Counted from the first letter of the stretch, positions 10,850 to 21,339 are shown. The stretch: 64,000 nt of DNA from Panonychus citri (GCF_014898815.1 NW_026515513.1:806001-870000), one strand, 5' to 3'. Program-made: numbers and translations. Notes: generated by a model not told the origin, from the letters alone.

Positions 10850-11550
10850 AGATCATTAATGTAACTTGATTGTTTAATCTTAATTGTTGATTTATCATCA
10901 CTCTGATGTATTTCCATCCCAACGAAAACTTTAGGGGGATGAACTTTAACTTCAAAAGTTTCTTTTAGTTTATTAATTAACCTTGTTAATTGTTGTTGAT
11001 TATTACTCGCAATCAAACCATCGTCAACATATACAACACAAATTGTTATTCCATCATTAAAATTAACAAAGCAACATTTATCAGCATCACATTGGTGAAA
11101 ATTTAAGGTTTTGAAGAAATTGTTTACCTTCTCGTTCCACTGACGAGGTGCTTGTTTTAAGCCGTAAAGACCTTTTTTCAATTTTAAAACTCGATTGGTT
11201 CCATCTTCGAATCCGGGTGGTTGAGCCATGTAAATTTCTTCATTTAATTCACCATAAAGAAAAGCTGTTTTAATATCGAACTGCAGTAGCTCCATTTTAT
11301 AAGCAGTAGCAATTGCTAGAATAGCTCGAATCGTATCATAACGAGCAACGGGACTAAAAGTTTCGAAGTAATCGATTCCCGCCTTTTGCGAAAAACCTTT
11401 GGCTACAAGTCGAGCCTTGTAATGGTCAACTGTACCGTCCAAATTTCTTTTAATACGATAAACCCAACGACATGATATTGATCTTTTCCCTTCAGGTAAA
11501 TCCATTAACTCATAAGTATCGTTGCTTTTAATTGAAGACATTTCATCTTT
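10850..11550 (-). pseudogene. Copia reverse transcriptase domain
   Basis: RVT_2-type reverse transcriptase. The entry block is TYELMDLPEGKRSISCRWVY, followed by ARLVAKGFSQKAGIDYFETF, the first catalytic Asp in LLQFDIKTAFLYGEL, KGLYGLKQAPRQW, and the catalytic YVDD near 11031-11020. It is in the same frame as the C-terminal half of integrase upstream and loses the frame at about 10845 before RNase H. Confidence 0.92.
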
Positions 11551-11699
11551 CATCGCATTTATCCAATCAACATTATCAGGTGAATTAATTGCTTCTTCAT
11601 AATTAACAGGTTCACAATTAGTAACTATTGATTGAAATACAACATTTTTTATCCAATCATTTAAGTCAACATCATCAGGTGGATGTTCATAAATTTCAG

Positions 11700-12946
11700 T
11701 TGTTTCACTACAATTATCATCAAAATCAATTTCTTTTTCATTTTCATCAATTGAACACTTTTCTTCCAGATCAATTGGTTCATCATCAACAATTTCATCT
11801 ATCATTTTCTCAGCATCATAATCATCATCTATGAATTTAATATTAGCTGTAACATTAACTTTGTTTGTTACAGGGTCATAGACACGGAAATTGTTACTCG
11901 TTTTAGTGTAACCAACGAAGATACACTTTTTGGCTTTCGGATCCCACTTCTTCCGGAAACTATCGGGAATTTTGATCCAACAGATACTACCAAAGGGTCG
12001 AAGGTGAGTAAATTTTGCTTTTTCTTTTGTGAACATTTCAAGGGGAGTCAATTTGCGTTGACCTTTACTCGGAATCATATTCAGCACATATACAGCAGTA
12101 GCCATTGCTTCTGCCCAAAGGAATTTAGGTAAGTTATTAGCTAACAACATTGATCTAGCTAATTCGGTGATAGTTCGATTCTCTCTCTCAATACGACCAT
12201 TTTGTTCTGGTGTATAAGGTGCACTCAGCTCATGTGTAATATTATTATTGTTAAATAAAATTTTTACTCTAGAATCGATAAACTCTTTACCATTATCAGT
12301 TCTGATAATCTTCACCTTGTTTCCAGTCATTTTCTGTGAAGTTTTCAAATGAATCAGATTTAAATCGTTGAAAATAAACACCTCTAAATGAACTTCGTTC
12401 ATCTTTAATAACTAATGCTAATTTACTTCCATTCAGTGATGGTTCACTCATTGGTCCCTGTAAATCACAATGTAAAGCTTGACCAACTTCAACCTCTCTC
12501 GGTGTTACCGATTTAAATGATTTCTTAATCATCTTACCCTTAATACAACCTTCACAGGTAAACTCACTTGGCTCATAATCCAACTTAATCTTCGGTAAGA
12601 TTCCATCTTTCGACATTTGGATTATCTTATAAACATTAACATGAGCTAACTTCTTATGCCAAGAACTCAAAGTATCAACTTTGGCAACATTAACAACATT
12701 TTCATCAATTTCTCTTAATTTAATCATCAATTTAAAAGTATTACCAAATTTCTGAGCAACAATTACGATCTTATCAGTTTTAATATCGAAAATTACTGTT
12801 GATTTTGGGGTTGATTTCAAACCGAAACCTTTAGTTACAGTTTGTCCCCATGAAAACAAATTGAAGTTCCCAAGTTTAGGAACAAACAAAACGTTTTCTA
12901 ATTTACATGGAATCCATTGTAATCCATTATAACAATCAACTAACAC
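11700..12946 (-). pseudogene. Copia integrase (with GAG-pre-integrase zinc domain)
   Basis: The HHCC zinc domain is WHKKLAHVN...CEGCIKGKM (about 12690-12530). The DDE catalytic core follows: HCDLQGPM (first Asp), IIRTDNGKEF (second Asp), YTPEQNGRIERENRT (Glu), ending with FLWAEAMATAVYVLN and FVGYTKTSNNFRVYDP. Two frames are used: 12946 to about 12325, then from about 12325 on. The switch lies in a run of four A between FENFTE and MTGNKVK. Confidence 0.9.
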
Positions 12947-12947
12947 A

Positions 12948-14118
12948 TCACCTTTCGCTTGTCAATTGAATTGGTTCATCTAAATAACTAAAATTAGTTA
13001 AGCAATTAATATTACCGGTAAGGTGATAAGAAGACCCGGTATCGAGAAGCCACTGATCACAATTAACTTTTTCTTCCTTAATTGTTAAAGAAAAATTATC
13101 ACTCTTTTCATTTGAATCTTCATCAACTTTTTCATTAACATTATTAGCATAATAAGATCTGTTAGATTTACCTTGATTGTTACAATTATTATTACTTTGA
13201 TTGTTGTTGTAATTGTTGTTGCTATTGAACTTGTTGAAATGTTTCTTGTGGTGATTTTGTTTTTGATTATTATTATTATTATTAACTGAACTGTTCATGT
13301 TGTTACCGTTGTTACTATTGCTACTATTATCATTAGTATTATTATTCTGGTTGAAATTATTTCTGTTTCTATTTCGTCGACATCTATTGGCTAGATGATT
13401 TTTACCACCACAAATGTAACATCTCTTACCATGAAACTTTCTATTCATATTTTTACTCACAAGAGCTTCACCATGTTTTGGTTCATTTTCATTTTGATTT
13501 CTTTTCTCATTGATCATTAATTGAGTTTTCAAATTACCTAAAGTAATTTTTTGACCTGCAGTAATCGCTATTTCAATAGCTTGTCTGAATGATTGGAAAC
13601 AATTGGGAAGATCATCTAAAACTTTAACCATGAGCGAGTTATCATCAACATTAATTCCTAAATCTTTCATCTGTTTAACTGTTGATTCGAGTTCAGCAAA
13701 ATAACCACTAACTGAATGTGCCGAAGTAAATCTGAGATCGGTCAACTTACGTCTTATCCTCCATTCCTTGTGTTGTTGTCCGTTGTTCACGATGATTGAC
13801 GATGTTATTATACATCTCAGAAGATGAGGCACAATTAATGATGAGATTCACATGTTCTTTATCAATCGAGTTGATGATGAGCATTCTCGCTAAAGCATCA
13901 CTTGTATTCCAATCAGCTATTGCCTTGTTTCTTTTAGCGACTTCAGTTGCTCTTTCAGTTGAAGCTTCTTCGGCGGTGAAGGCAACTGGACGAACATCAG
14001 CTCCATTAACAATGTTCCATACATTTTTAGCCTGAAGAACGGCTTGTATATATGCCTTCCAGTGAAGGTAATTATCATTAGAAAGTTTAATTGAAAGTAG
14101 TTCAGAAGAATCAATCAT
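12948..14118 (-). pseudogene. Copia gag and protease
   Basis: Gag starts at ATG 14118 (MIDSSELLSIKLSNDNYLHW, typical copia capsid start). A frameshift near 13755 (EDKT followed by stop, versus RKLTDLRF in the next frame) splits it. Downstream come the capsid segment VKQMKDLG, a CCHC zinc knuckle CYICGGKNHLANRC at about 13420-13375, and an Asn-rich run. The protease active site is LLDTGSSYHLTG near 13040-13000. The frame ends at a TGA at 12948-12950, and integrase continues in another frame from 12946, a second lesion at GCGAAAGG. The Asn run reflects (AAT/AAC)n codon repeats. Confidence 0.9.
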
Positions 14119-14381
14119 GATGCTTATTGATGTTCAATTGTTACAACTTGTTGATCAAGAAAAATGGAAATTTTTATTTTTAATAATATTAATATGTTAA
14201 TTCAGTTGTTGGTTGATTGAAAGAGACACAAAAAATCACCACAAACACAAAGAAAAAACAATCAACACAAACACAACAAATTGTTGTTAATTTTTATTTG
14301 AGAGAAAGAGAAAAAAAAGAAGACACAGAAAATTTAATCAAATCAAATTTGTTGTTCTGAATATCAATAGAGAAACAGGAA

Positions 14382-14400
14382 GGTGACTGAGCCCATAACC
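14382..14400 (-). promoter_or_regulatory. Primer-binding site, half-tRNA iMet type
   Basis: Reading the minus strand directly after the 5' LTR: GGTTATGGGCTCAGTCACC. This is complementary to the internal stretch around the anticodon stem of initiator tRNA-Met (CTGGGCCCATAACC), with one G-T wobble position. It is not complementary to a tRNA 3' end. Copia of Drosophila primes from the same 5' half-tRNA fragment. Confidence 0.85.
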
Positions 14401-15420
14401 TGTTGGTTTTAGTTGGAAAAACACAATTAAATCTAATTAAAACTGTTAATCAAATTAACTCTTCTTCTTGTTATAAGAAGGAAACACTCAGATTTAAACA
14501 AAGAAAATGAAAAATACACTAAGAGATGTTATCTCTTCAATTGTCATCAACTAAAGACAAAGTTTATTGGTTTGGGTTTGGTTTAAATACTGTGGATTGG
14601 TCGTTACAAAGATTTGAATCAAATGACCCAATTGGTCAATATTTGGGTTTGGTTATTTTTGGCGGTTGAAAGTGTTGTTTGTGTGTGTGTACGTGAGAGA
14701 GATGAGAGGAGATGAAGAGAGAGAAGATAAGATGAGAGAGAGTAACGTGAGTGACAGTTTGGGGCACAAAAGAAAAGAATAAGTAAAATGGTAAAACTTA
14801 GTTTACCCTTTGTCGGTCAGCTAATGGGCAGGGATGGTCATTAGTTGGTTGATCATCTCAATAATTATTGGTAATTATAATAATAATAATATAAAATAAT
14901 AATTAGGTTAGAAAGAAAGAGATGAAAGTAATTAAGAAAAAATGATTAACTTAATTGTTGGGAATCGACCAAATGTTAAGGCTCATATCTCAGAGACTAA
15001 TCAACTCATATTAATGATTAGTATGTTGGTCGATTCTATGTTTAATTGTCTTTCTAACGATACCCTATTCATGTCTTAATTGTAATGATTTCATCAAAAT
15101 TATCGTGTGTGCGAAAAGTTTACTTGAAGCTAAATTATTAATGAAAATTTAAGGTTTTTGGTTAATTGCTCGAGAACCAAATGATCAATCAATTATCTTA
15201 ATATACGAATCGATTGCAATTAATGAGCTCTACAAGATGATTACATTACAACAAGTGAAAAGCTAATGGGCGCGAAAAGATGGCGACAAACTAATGAGTT
15301 CCCATGTTAAGTGAATGGGAGAAAATCGAAAAGTTAAAAACGTTTAAATTAATATAATAAACGATTAAATTGTTAATAATTAAGCTTAAATAAGCGCGAA
15401 TTAAGCTTATATAACCAACA
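14401..15420 (-). repeat. 5' LTR of the copia element (element orientation)
   Basis: 1020 bp, TGTTGG...CCAACA, next to the primer-binding site. See the element entry for divergence from the partner LTR. Confidence 0.95.
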
Positions 15421-15425
15421 AATAT
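15421..15425. repeat. Target-site duplication AATAT (right)
   Basis: Same five bases as at 9037-9041. Confidence 0.92.
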
Positions 15426-15523
15426 TAAATTGAAATTCACTTTTCAGTATTTTCAAAATAAGTTTTTTTCTCAACAACTTAATCACAATTCTCCGCAATT
15501 AATTGCTTTTTTTCAAAGTTATA
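15426..15523 (+). repeat. Dispersed repeat, copy A (right part)
   Basis: TTCAC...CAGTATTTTCAAAATAAG through AATTGCTTTTTTTCAAAG matches 29863-29951, continuing copy A across the copia insertion. Confidence 0.85.
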
Positions 15524-15660
15524 CAGGGCATTTCAGCAAGTTTTTCTTGAATTACTTTTTGTTTTTGAGTGTTCAGACCGCAGACTCGAGTAATGGTAGT
15601 TTCGGCCATACTCAATTGTCATATTAAAATATCAAGGTCATTTGATGGTCACAATCGATT
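15524..15660 (+). mobile_element. MITE remnant, CAGGGCATTTC family (left arm only)
   Basis: TA-CAGGGCATTTCAGCAAGTTTTTCTTGAA..., then GTTTTTGAGTGTTCAGACC, ACTCGAGTAATGGTAG and CAAGGTCATTTGATGGTCAC. These are the same blocks as the complete element at 39428-39913. The inverted right arm is absent. Confidence 0.75.
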
Positions 15661-16096
15661 CAATTTAATCTTTCACGTTGGGTTGGCCTCAGGTCAACAT
15701 TAATTGATTTATTTAACACCGGATGATGGTCGTAACGTTAGTAAATTAACTTCACTTAACTAGATTAACTTAAATCTTGAAAAAATTAAAATTAATTCCA
15801 ATTTATTACGGATTTGATTTTCTTTTTGGAGAAAACAAATTTAGCAATTAAGGTAACTTCTTAACATTGTCTATTAGACTTACTAACACTATCTATTTTT
15901 CAGAATGAATTTTTATTCATTTTTTATCATTTTATCGGCAACATGGATCAGAGAAAAAAACAAGGTACTTGAGACGGTTGCTGATCAAGGTAATTTGTAC
16001 CTTGATCAGCAATGATGCTGAAAGCTGATAATTTCTCAACATTCCCCGAACGTTATTATAAACAGCCACTGTTTATCAACTTCTGGGTCCAAGCTC
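15661..16096. other. Spacer with a perfect 15-bp hairpin (15978-16012)
   Basis: No coding signal. TTGCTGATCAAGGTA is followed after ATTTG by its exact reverse complement. Otherwise AT-rich and featureless. Confidence 0.55.
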
Positions 16097-16300
16097 GCCC
16101 AAATTAATTGCGGTGCTGGGCATGTTTGGGGCACCGAAATGACCCAAACTTCCCCCTATTAGGGTTGAATCGGTTCACGGTGTTGGCCACATTGAACGGA
16201 ACTAAGGAGGAGTCCCGTAGATTGAGCCCATTCAATCGCCTCCTCCTTAGAACGCAGCACTTGCTGCTCGAGCCAGGTCCTGCTCCACGCAGACATGATG
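16097..16300. other. GC-rich island of unknown origin with inverted repeat
   Basis: A sharp rise in GC against AT-rich surroundings. Contains CTAAGGAGGAG at 16202-16212 and its reverse complement at 16240-16250. Open frames on both strands exist but show no family resemblance. Possibly a fragment of a mobile element. Confidence 0.4.
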
Positions 16301-16378
16301 AGAGAATGAGAGAATGAGAGAATGAGAGAATGAGAGATTGAGAGATTGAGAGAATAAGAGAATGAGAGATTGAGAGAA
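16301..16378. repeat. Tandem TGAGAGAA-type minisatellite (8-bp unit)
   Basis: About ten imperfect copies of GAGAATGA/GAGATTGA in register, giving spurious Ser/Leu-rich frames on the minus strand. Confidence 0.9.
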
Positions 16379-16597
16379 ACAACACAAACAAGAAGACTTG
16401 ATTGAATGAGAAATAATGGTAAATGCACTGACTTAAGTACTATTAGAAAAGACTCACTCAAGGTGCTCCCTCATGTATATGTGCTGCCATCTGGTTCAAT
16501 ATGTTGAGGAACTAATAACTTGAGTGCAAATTTCAAATGTAGTAGTCATTACAAAGTTGTACATTATGTATGAGAGTCATAGATAAACACCTCTGCA

Positions 16598-16745
16598 GGC
16601 TGAGGGGGCGGAAAATTTTTTTGCCCTGCCCCACCCACTTCGAGGGGGCGGCGCTGCACGCGGCCATCAGCCGTCAGCTTATTGGTCAGCAGAGTCCAAC
16701 CCTACCTCCTCGTGGTTCTGGCTGGATAAAGCTAACAGGGCTCTG
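16598..16745. other. Second GC-rich island
   Basis: Contains GAGGGGGCGG twice (near 16602 and 16643) and a stretch rich in GCC/GGC. Not recognised as a gene or RNA. It may belong to the same element as the island at 16.1-16.3 kb. Confidence 0.35.
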
Positions 16746-17240
16746 GCAATCTATTTTCAACGAAAAATTTAACTTTGAATAATGTTGACCAAAATGACCC
16801 TGACCCATTTTCTGACCTTGAAATAAATTCTGATCAATTTTGAACCAAATGTGTGCATCCAATCTGTGCATATGTGTAAAACTAAATTTTTGCTATTTTC
16901 AACCCATTATAAATGCCGTTGGAAAAACGGGATATGCCTGAAAGTTCATATATAACATCCGCACAGTCCATTCTATATGTCAAAAAAATTTCATAAGCTA
17001 GGTACCTCCCACTTCCATAAAAAATCAATTTCCGAGAAGTTTAAACTGCCCATAGACCTCTTAAGGATTTTATGTTTTTAAATGCTAATAACTCCGCCCA
17101 CAGAAGTTTTCGCTAAAAAACCCTCAACATGTATATAGACCTACATAAGGCCTACCTCCAGAAAAAATTTCAAGACAATCTGAGTAGGGGGCTGTAGTAA
17201 AGAATAGCCGAGTTAATTGATATTGCCTTAGTCTCCGATG
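16746..17240. other. Low-information repeat-like DNA
   Basis: Translatable only as short pieces. The style, with many stops in every frame and tracts such as CCCATAGACCTC, resembles decayed mobile-element sequence. A similar style recurs at 36.8-37.2 kb, but no alignable block was found by eye. Confidence 0.3.
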
Positions 17241-17269
17241 TTCCCATATCACAGTATGGTCAAAACGGA

Positions 17270-17521
17270 CTATCGAACCAACGGGTCCAACTCTCTTTCG
17301 ACTGCTCTCCTTAAACGACCATTGATCTCGGTTGATGGTTCTATTAGCTGTATCATTTCGTTAATTGTATTGCGGGAACCACAAGCTAACGGGCAATTAA
17401 CAGTGGTAGTTGGCGAAATCCATTGTTGATAACATTCATGGCATACGATGAACTTACAAGATGATCGATGGTGGGCGTAAGGTTCATAGGCAAAATAGAA
17501 GCAGAGGTTACATGTACAGGG
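17270..17521 (-). pseudogene. RING-finger fragment truncated by a transposon end
   Basis: The minus-strand frame ending at the stop 17270-17272 reads CNLCFYFAYEPYAHHR, then CKFIVCHECYQQWIS, then NCPLACGSRN. The cysteine spacing C-x2-C, C-x4-C-x-E-C and C-x3-C is that of a RING-type zinc domain. It is followed by an amphipathic tail (INEMIQLIEPSTEINGRLRR). Directly upstream lies the TACAGGGCTATTC end of a MITE-like element at 17515, with an in-frame stop inside it, so any N-terminal part or start codon is gone. RING domains act in E3 ubiquitin ligases. The parent family is unknown. Confidence 0.5.
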
Positions 17522-17760
17522 CTATTCAGCTATTTTTACCGATGTTTTTTGCGATTCGTCCGCTGTAAGAAAATGACACCGTAGGCATTGTTTATGTCCG
17601 ATATCAACAGTAAAAACAATACCATTTAGACCGACAGCGGCGTAACCAACAATAAAGTAAGTGTGTGAACTGAACATAATTGAAGCGCTCGACCCTACGA
17701 TTTACATGGCCATTGAGGTCATTTAACGAATGGAACGTTCGAAGGTCATTTTAAGGTCGT
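17517..17760 (+). mobile_element. TA-flanked MITE-like repeat, TATTTTTACCGATGTTTTTT family
   Basis: Begins TA-CAGGGCTATTCAGC, then TATTTTTACCGATGTTTTTT. The same start recurs at 41273. A distal block AATTGAAGCGCTCGA (about 17682) recurs near 42103. The right end could not be placed. Confidence 0.55.
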
Positions 17761-17769
17761 GGTGAGCAA

Positions 17770-17945
17770 ATCAAATCACACATTGTCTCTCAGTAGGGGC
17801 AAAGCATACCACTCTGGCACAATTTCTCTTCGTCTATTCCCCCCTTTTACCCTTTCTTTTTCTACTCTTTCTCTTTCTTTCCAAATTTCTTTCCCCCCTT
17901 TTTCTCTTTTTGCACGGTTTAATTTTCTCTTCTTTTTCCCTAAAC
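17770..17945 (-). repeat. Dispersed purine-rich repeat, copy 1
   Basis: Read on the minus strand it is a GA-rich tract with the landmarks GGAAAGAAATTTGG(G)AAAGAAAGAGAAAGAG, ending in GTGCCAGAG(T)GGTATGCTTT-CCCCT. It aligns with the plus strand at 25338-25490. Confidence 0.7.
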
Positions 17946-18283
17946 GATATCCCCTCAATGCCCTGAATCCTGCATTTACTTATGATAGTTTAATGATTAT
18001 TTTAATGATCATTTCACCTATTTTTCGCTATAATGTTATTGTATAAATTAAGTTGACCTTTTTTCAAACCAATATACATTTAATTGAGGGAGCAATTAAA
18101 TATACTATATAAGACTCAATTTTTTCTCTCATTCATTATTAAACTTCCTTTTTGAAAGTTGATTTCAATTCTAAATTGATTGCAGCTTTTGTAAGTGTAC
18201 TTTTATAGAATCACAGCATCAAGTTTTGTATAATTTTCCGTGTGTATAATCTCTGTTATTTTCATCATCATCACAGTTTATAT

Positions 18284-18415
18284 GTCATATTCGTATTTAG
18301 AAACAATAATCTAAGTTTTTACCACCACCACCATCATCACATTATTTGTGTCATATTCGTATTTAGAAACAATAATCTAAGTTTTTATCGACATCATCAT
18401 CATCTTAGGAACAAG
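18284..18415. repeat. Tandem duplication, about 66-bp period
   Basis: GTCATATTCGTATTTAGAA plus AACAATAATCTAAGTTTTTA occurs at 18284 and again at 18350, separated by CAC/CAT triplet runs. Confidence 0.85.
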
Positions 18416-18444
18416 AAGAAAAAGTAAGTTTTGGTCTTTGAATG

Positions 18445-18615
18445 ATCATTTCTCTCTCTCTTGTGTTTTTTCTCTCTCTTCACTCTCTTTTAGTCTCTTT
18501 GAGTTTATTTCCTCTCTCTCTTTTGTGTTTTTTCTCTCTCTCTTGTGTTTTTTTCTCTCTCTCTCTTTTGTAAATCTTTCTCTCTCTCTTCAGTCTCTTT
18601 TACTCTCTTGAGTCT
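18445..18615. repeat. (CT)n/TCTCTC simple repeat tract
   Basis: Long pyrimidine microsatellite interrupted by TTGTGTTTTT blocks; no gene. Confidence 0.9.
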
Positions 18616-18619
18616 CTTT

Positions 18620-19450
18620 GATTAGGTGGGTTAATTGTCTGTCTATTGTTTAATGAATCTATTTTCCGGTGGAAGTGCTAACCGTTTTGTTATCTTGAGA
18701 ACAAAGCTAATGATTAATTATGGTTATTGAATTAGATTTATTATTATTTGTTAAACTTCCTAAATTGATTAATTAACCTTTTATAATTTGTGAGAAAAAT
18801 GATAATGAGGTGAAATAAGAAATGTAATAGAATTGTCTATAAGTCAGACTACCTGGCTTTGACAATAAAGATGCAAACTAATCATTATCGATAAATATAT
18901 GGACGGAAATTCACTATTTAATTAATATTTAAGACTTTTATTTCACTTTTTTCCGTGTCCTTAAAATGACCGAAAATCGGCCATTTTATTGTTGAAGAGG
19001 GAGAAAAACTTCTCTCTCAAATTTTGCATGATCATCTTCATCATCAACAAAACAACCAATAGGATAGACCAGGTACCATGTGAGAGGTGGTACCTGGTAA
19101 TGTTACATTTAAAACTGGTTGTAACTAGTTTGTTGCATTTCGTCCGGGGTACATGAAAAGATCAACGTCCACGTTGATTTAAAATTTACTAGAATTATTA
19201 TAATTAATTAAGGATTAGTTACATTAAATATTGACTATTAAAATATGAAAATTGTTAGTAATTAATGATGTCCATCCTGGAATTCCGATAGCCAATGTGA
19301 AATGTTCTGTCCGTTTTTGACCATCTCTCGTTATCGATAAATATATATTAATAATAATAAAATTAATATTAAAGAGATATTAATCGAAAAATTTAGCAAA
19401 ACTTTTTTCCCCACCACAATTGAAGTTTTTATGTTTAAATTGAAGCAAAC
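18620..19450. other. AT-rich spacer with two short perfect hairpins
   Basis: TAAAATG-A-CCGA / TCGG-C-CATTTTA at 18965-18992, and ACCAGGTACCA / TGGTACCTGGT at 19068-19078 and 19088-19098 (9-base loop). No coding frame. Confidence 0.45.
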
Positions 19451-19479
19451 TGAAGTTTACATCAGTTTTCGCGCCAGAA

Positions 19480-20339
19480 GCGAACATAATCTTCATTAAG
19501 TGCTATTTTTCTAATAGTTTTCATATTCTGATTTAGAAACTTCATTTTAACCGTTGTTTTAAGTATTTTAGGATACAGTGTAGTTATATTATGTAAATTG
19601 ATTAGGAATTGTATCCATGAATGCCCATACCCGATAATCGTTTTCATTTAATCCATCCATTGCATCCTCCAACAGTCTGATAGGGCTCGATGCCTCTTGA
19701 GATATTCGCCAAATTTAGCTCCAAATAAAATTACTCGCCTTTCATTTTGTCCGATCGCAGCTTTCTTCTGAATTACAAGATTAGTAGCCTCTTCTTGGGT
19801 ATCTATTGGTCGATCATCGAAAACAAGCAACTCATCATTTACATCAACAAGGCTCTCTTTTATTTTTTCCAATATTTTCTCGAGTGATCCCTCATTTCAA
19901 TTATCAGGCTCATCCTCAGGTTCAGAACCACTCGAAGATTATGAAAGTAACGATGAAGACGAAGACGAATGTGAGGACGAAGAGAGGCTGGGTAAAAATA
20001 CTGATTCGCTATCACTTTCATTCGATGATTCTTCCGATCGCATCTCTTCATCAACGATTAACGGTCCTTCAACTAAAGGGTCAGGAACGGGTTCAATGGG
20101 TCATCAGACGACGTTACCTCATTTTGTGGGTCCAGGTGCTTCCTCTGGTGGTAATCCATAGAATTATCAACATCTTCGTTCACAATCACAGGTGCAGCTT
20201 CATTGTCAATTATTGGTTGGTTGAACAATTGTCTCTCTATTTCTGAACTGATTCTGAACCCATTAACATAATACCTAATATTATTGATGATGTATTGCCG
20301 AATGCTTTCACGGTATTGGTAGGGTAGTTGTTGTAACAA
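19480..20339 (-). pseudogene. Decayed gene of unknown family with an acidic/Ser-rich region
   Basis: Reading downward on the minus strand: an N-terminal segment (LPYQYRESIRQYIINNIRYY) from about 20339, an acidic/Ser-rich low-complexity region near 20060-19900 (MRSEESSNESDSES and a Ser run), then a segment with QKKAAIGQNERRVILFGAKFGEYLKR and finally LNENDYRVWAFMDTIP near 19640-19600. The pieces are linked only by frameshifts (near 20100 and 19665) and interrupted by stops (near 19947 and 19597). It looks like one ancestral protein, now dead. I do not recognise it; a transposon-encoded protein is possible. Confidence 0.4.
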
Positions 20340-20859
20340 TTGTAAAAAAGGAACCGAACAAAAAAGATTCGTTTGGGTCGATGTTGATCATGATGATGAG
20401 GTTAATGATAATTTATAATCAATAAACTACTATTGTAATAACAAATAACGGTGAATGTTGTAGAAGTATGTAAAATTTTCAAACTATTAAGCTCAGCCCA
20501 TGTAAGATTTTGAATGCGCACAAGATCGCCAGCATGTCACTTTTACTATAAGCTATTACAAGGTATTGGTTAAAGTTTAAAATCAATTAATTTTTGCACC
20601 GTTATTTGACATTGTCTCTGTAAAAAATTACATCGAAAAGACCTTTTTTTCTAAATTGAATAACTTTTAATTTTGGGTTTTCTGCTGTCATTTCTGCTGT
20701 CATACATTAATCAATCATAAATTTTACAAAGATTGCTAAATTATCATTTTTCTAGAACCTACAGTTACGAAAATACAAGGGTATAGGTTTTTAATTGTTA
20801 AGAGTAGCCGACACCCTTTCGATGTATCGATTTTCGATTAATTGCTTTTTTTGAAGTTT
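20340..20859. other. AT-rich spacer
   Basis: No gene recognised. The block ATTAATTGCTTTTTTTGAAG at 20838-20857 resembles the sequence that precedes the MITE at 15524, suggesting the two share a larger repeat. Confidence 0.35.
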
Positions 20860-20861
20860 TA

Positions 20862-21225
20862 CAGGGGATTTTACAATGCTTTTATTGAATTAATTAGTTG
20901 TTTTTGAGTGTTCAGACCCAAGTTATGGTAGTTAAAGTCATACTGAATTGTCATATTTAAATATCAAGGTCATTCCCGTCGTTAGAATACGTTTTCAAGT
21001 TAATTTGATGGTCATACTAGATTTAAATGAAAATCAACATGTACCTAAATCACAAAGATTTACGAGCAAATTAATGAAAATTGAATGAAAAGGATCGTGC
21101 CTCAAAAACGCAATATCTCAGCGACTAAAACGTCCAAAAGTTGTAAACTCGTGAGGAGCCATAAGATTGCTAGTTAATTAGATTGTGACCATCAAATGAC
21201 CTTGAAAAAGTATCTTTACAAAATT
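20862..21225 (+). mobile_element. Decayed MITE of the CAGGGCATTTC family
   Basis: Starts TA-CAGGGGATTTTACAATG. It retains GTTTTTGAGTGTTCAGACCC, TTATGGTAGTT, CAAGGTCATTCC, GCCTCAAAAACGCAATATCTCAG, and near the other side GACCATCAAATGACCTTGA in inverted sense. Same block order as 39428-39913, but the right terminus has been lost. Confidence 0.65.
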
Positions 21226-21339
21226 GCCGGAATGACTTTGGTATTTTTTTCATTATGAATTTCACTTGGATGGTTCTTGGGTTTTCCGCCAATCGCCAAT
21301 CGCCAATCGACAAAATGCACATTGACAATTCTATTGAAC

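Larger units (their letters stand above)
9042..15420 (-). mobile_element. Copia-type (Ty1/copia) LTR retrotransposon, full-length
   Basis: A 6.4-kb element on the minus strand flanked by the 5-bp duplication AATAT. LTRs of 1020 and 1023 bp begin TGTTGG and end CCAACA, with about five substitutions plus one 3-bp microsatellite difference, so insertion was recent. The domain order gag, protease, integrase, reverse transcriptase, RNase H (integrase before RT) is diagnostic for Copia. The primer site matches the internal part of initiator tRNA-Met, as in Drosophila copia. The coding region is interrupted by four apparent frameshifts (near 13755, 12947, 12325 and 10845), so this copy cannot encode one continuous polyprotein unless those are sequencing errors. 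Confidence 0.95.

Noticed and set aside
11628..11834. Plus-strand frame rich in His/Gln inside the copia element
   Set aside because: Antisense shadow of the integrase-RT linker with Asp/Glu codons.
16104..16461. Ser/Leu-rich minus-strand frames
   Set aside because: Products of translating the TGAGAGAA minisatellite and GC island; no family resemblance.
17759..18046. Plus-strand frame, Phe/Leu/Ser-rich
   Set aside because: Antisense of the purine-rich repeat.
19806..20246. 146-residue plus-strand frame
   Set aside because: Antisense shadow of the decayed acidic gene read on the minus strand.
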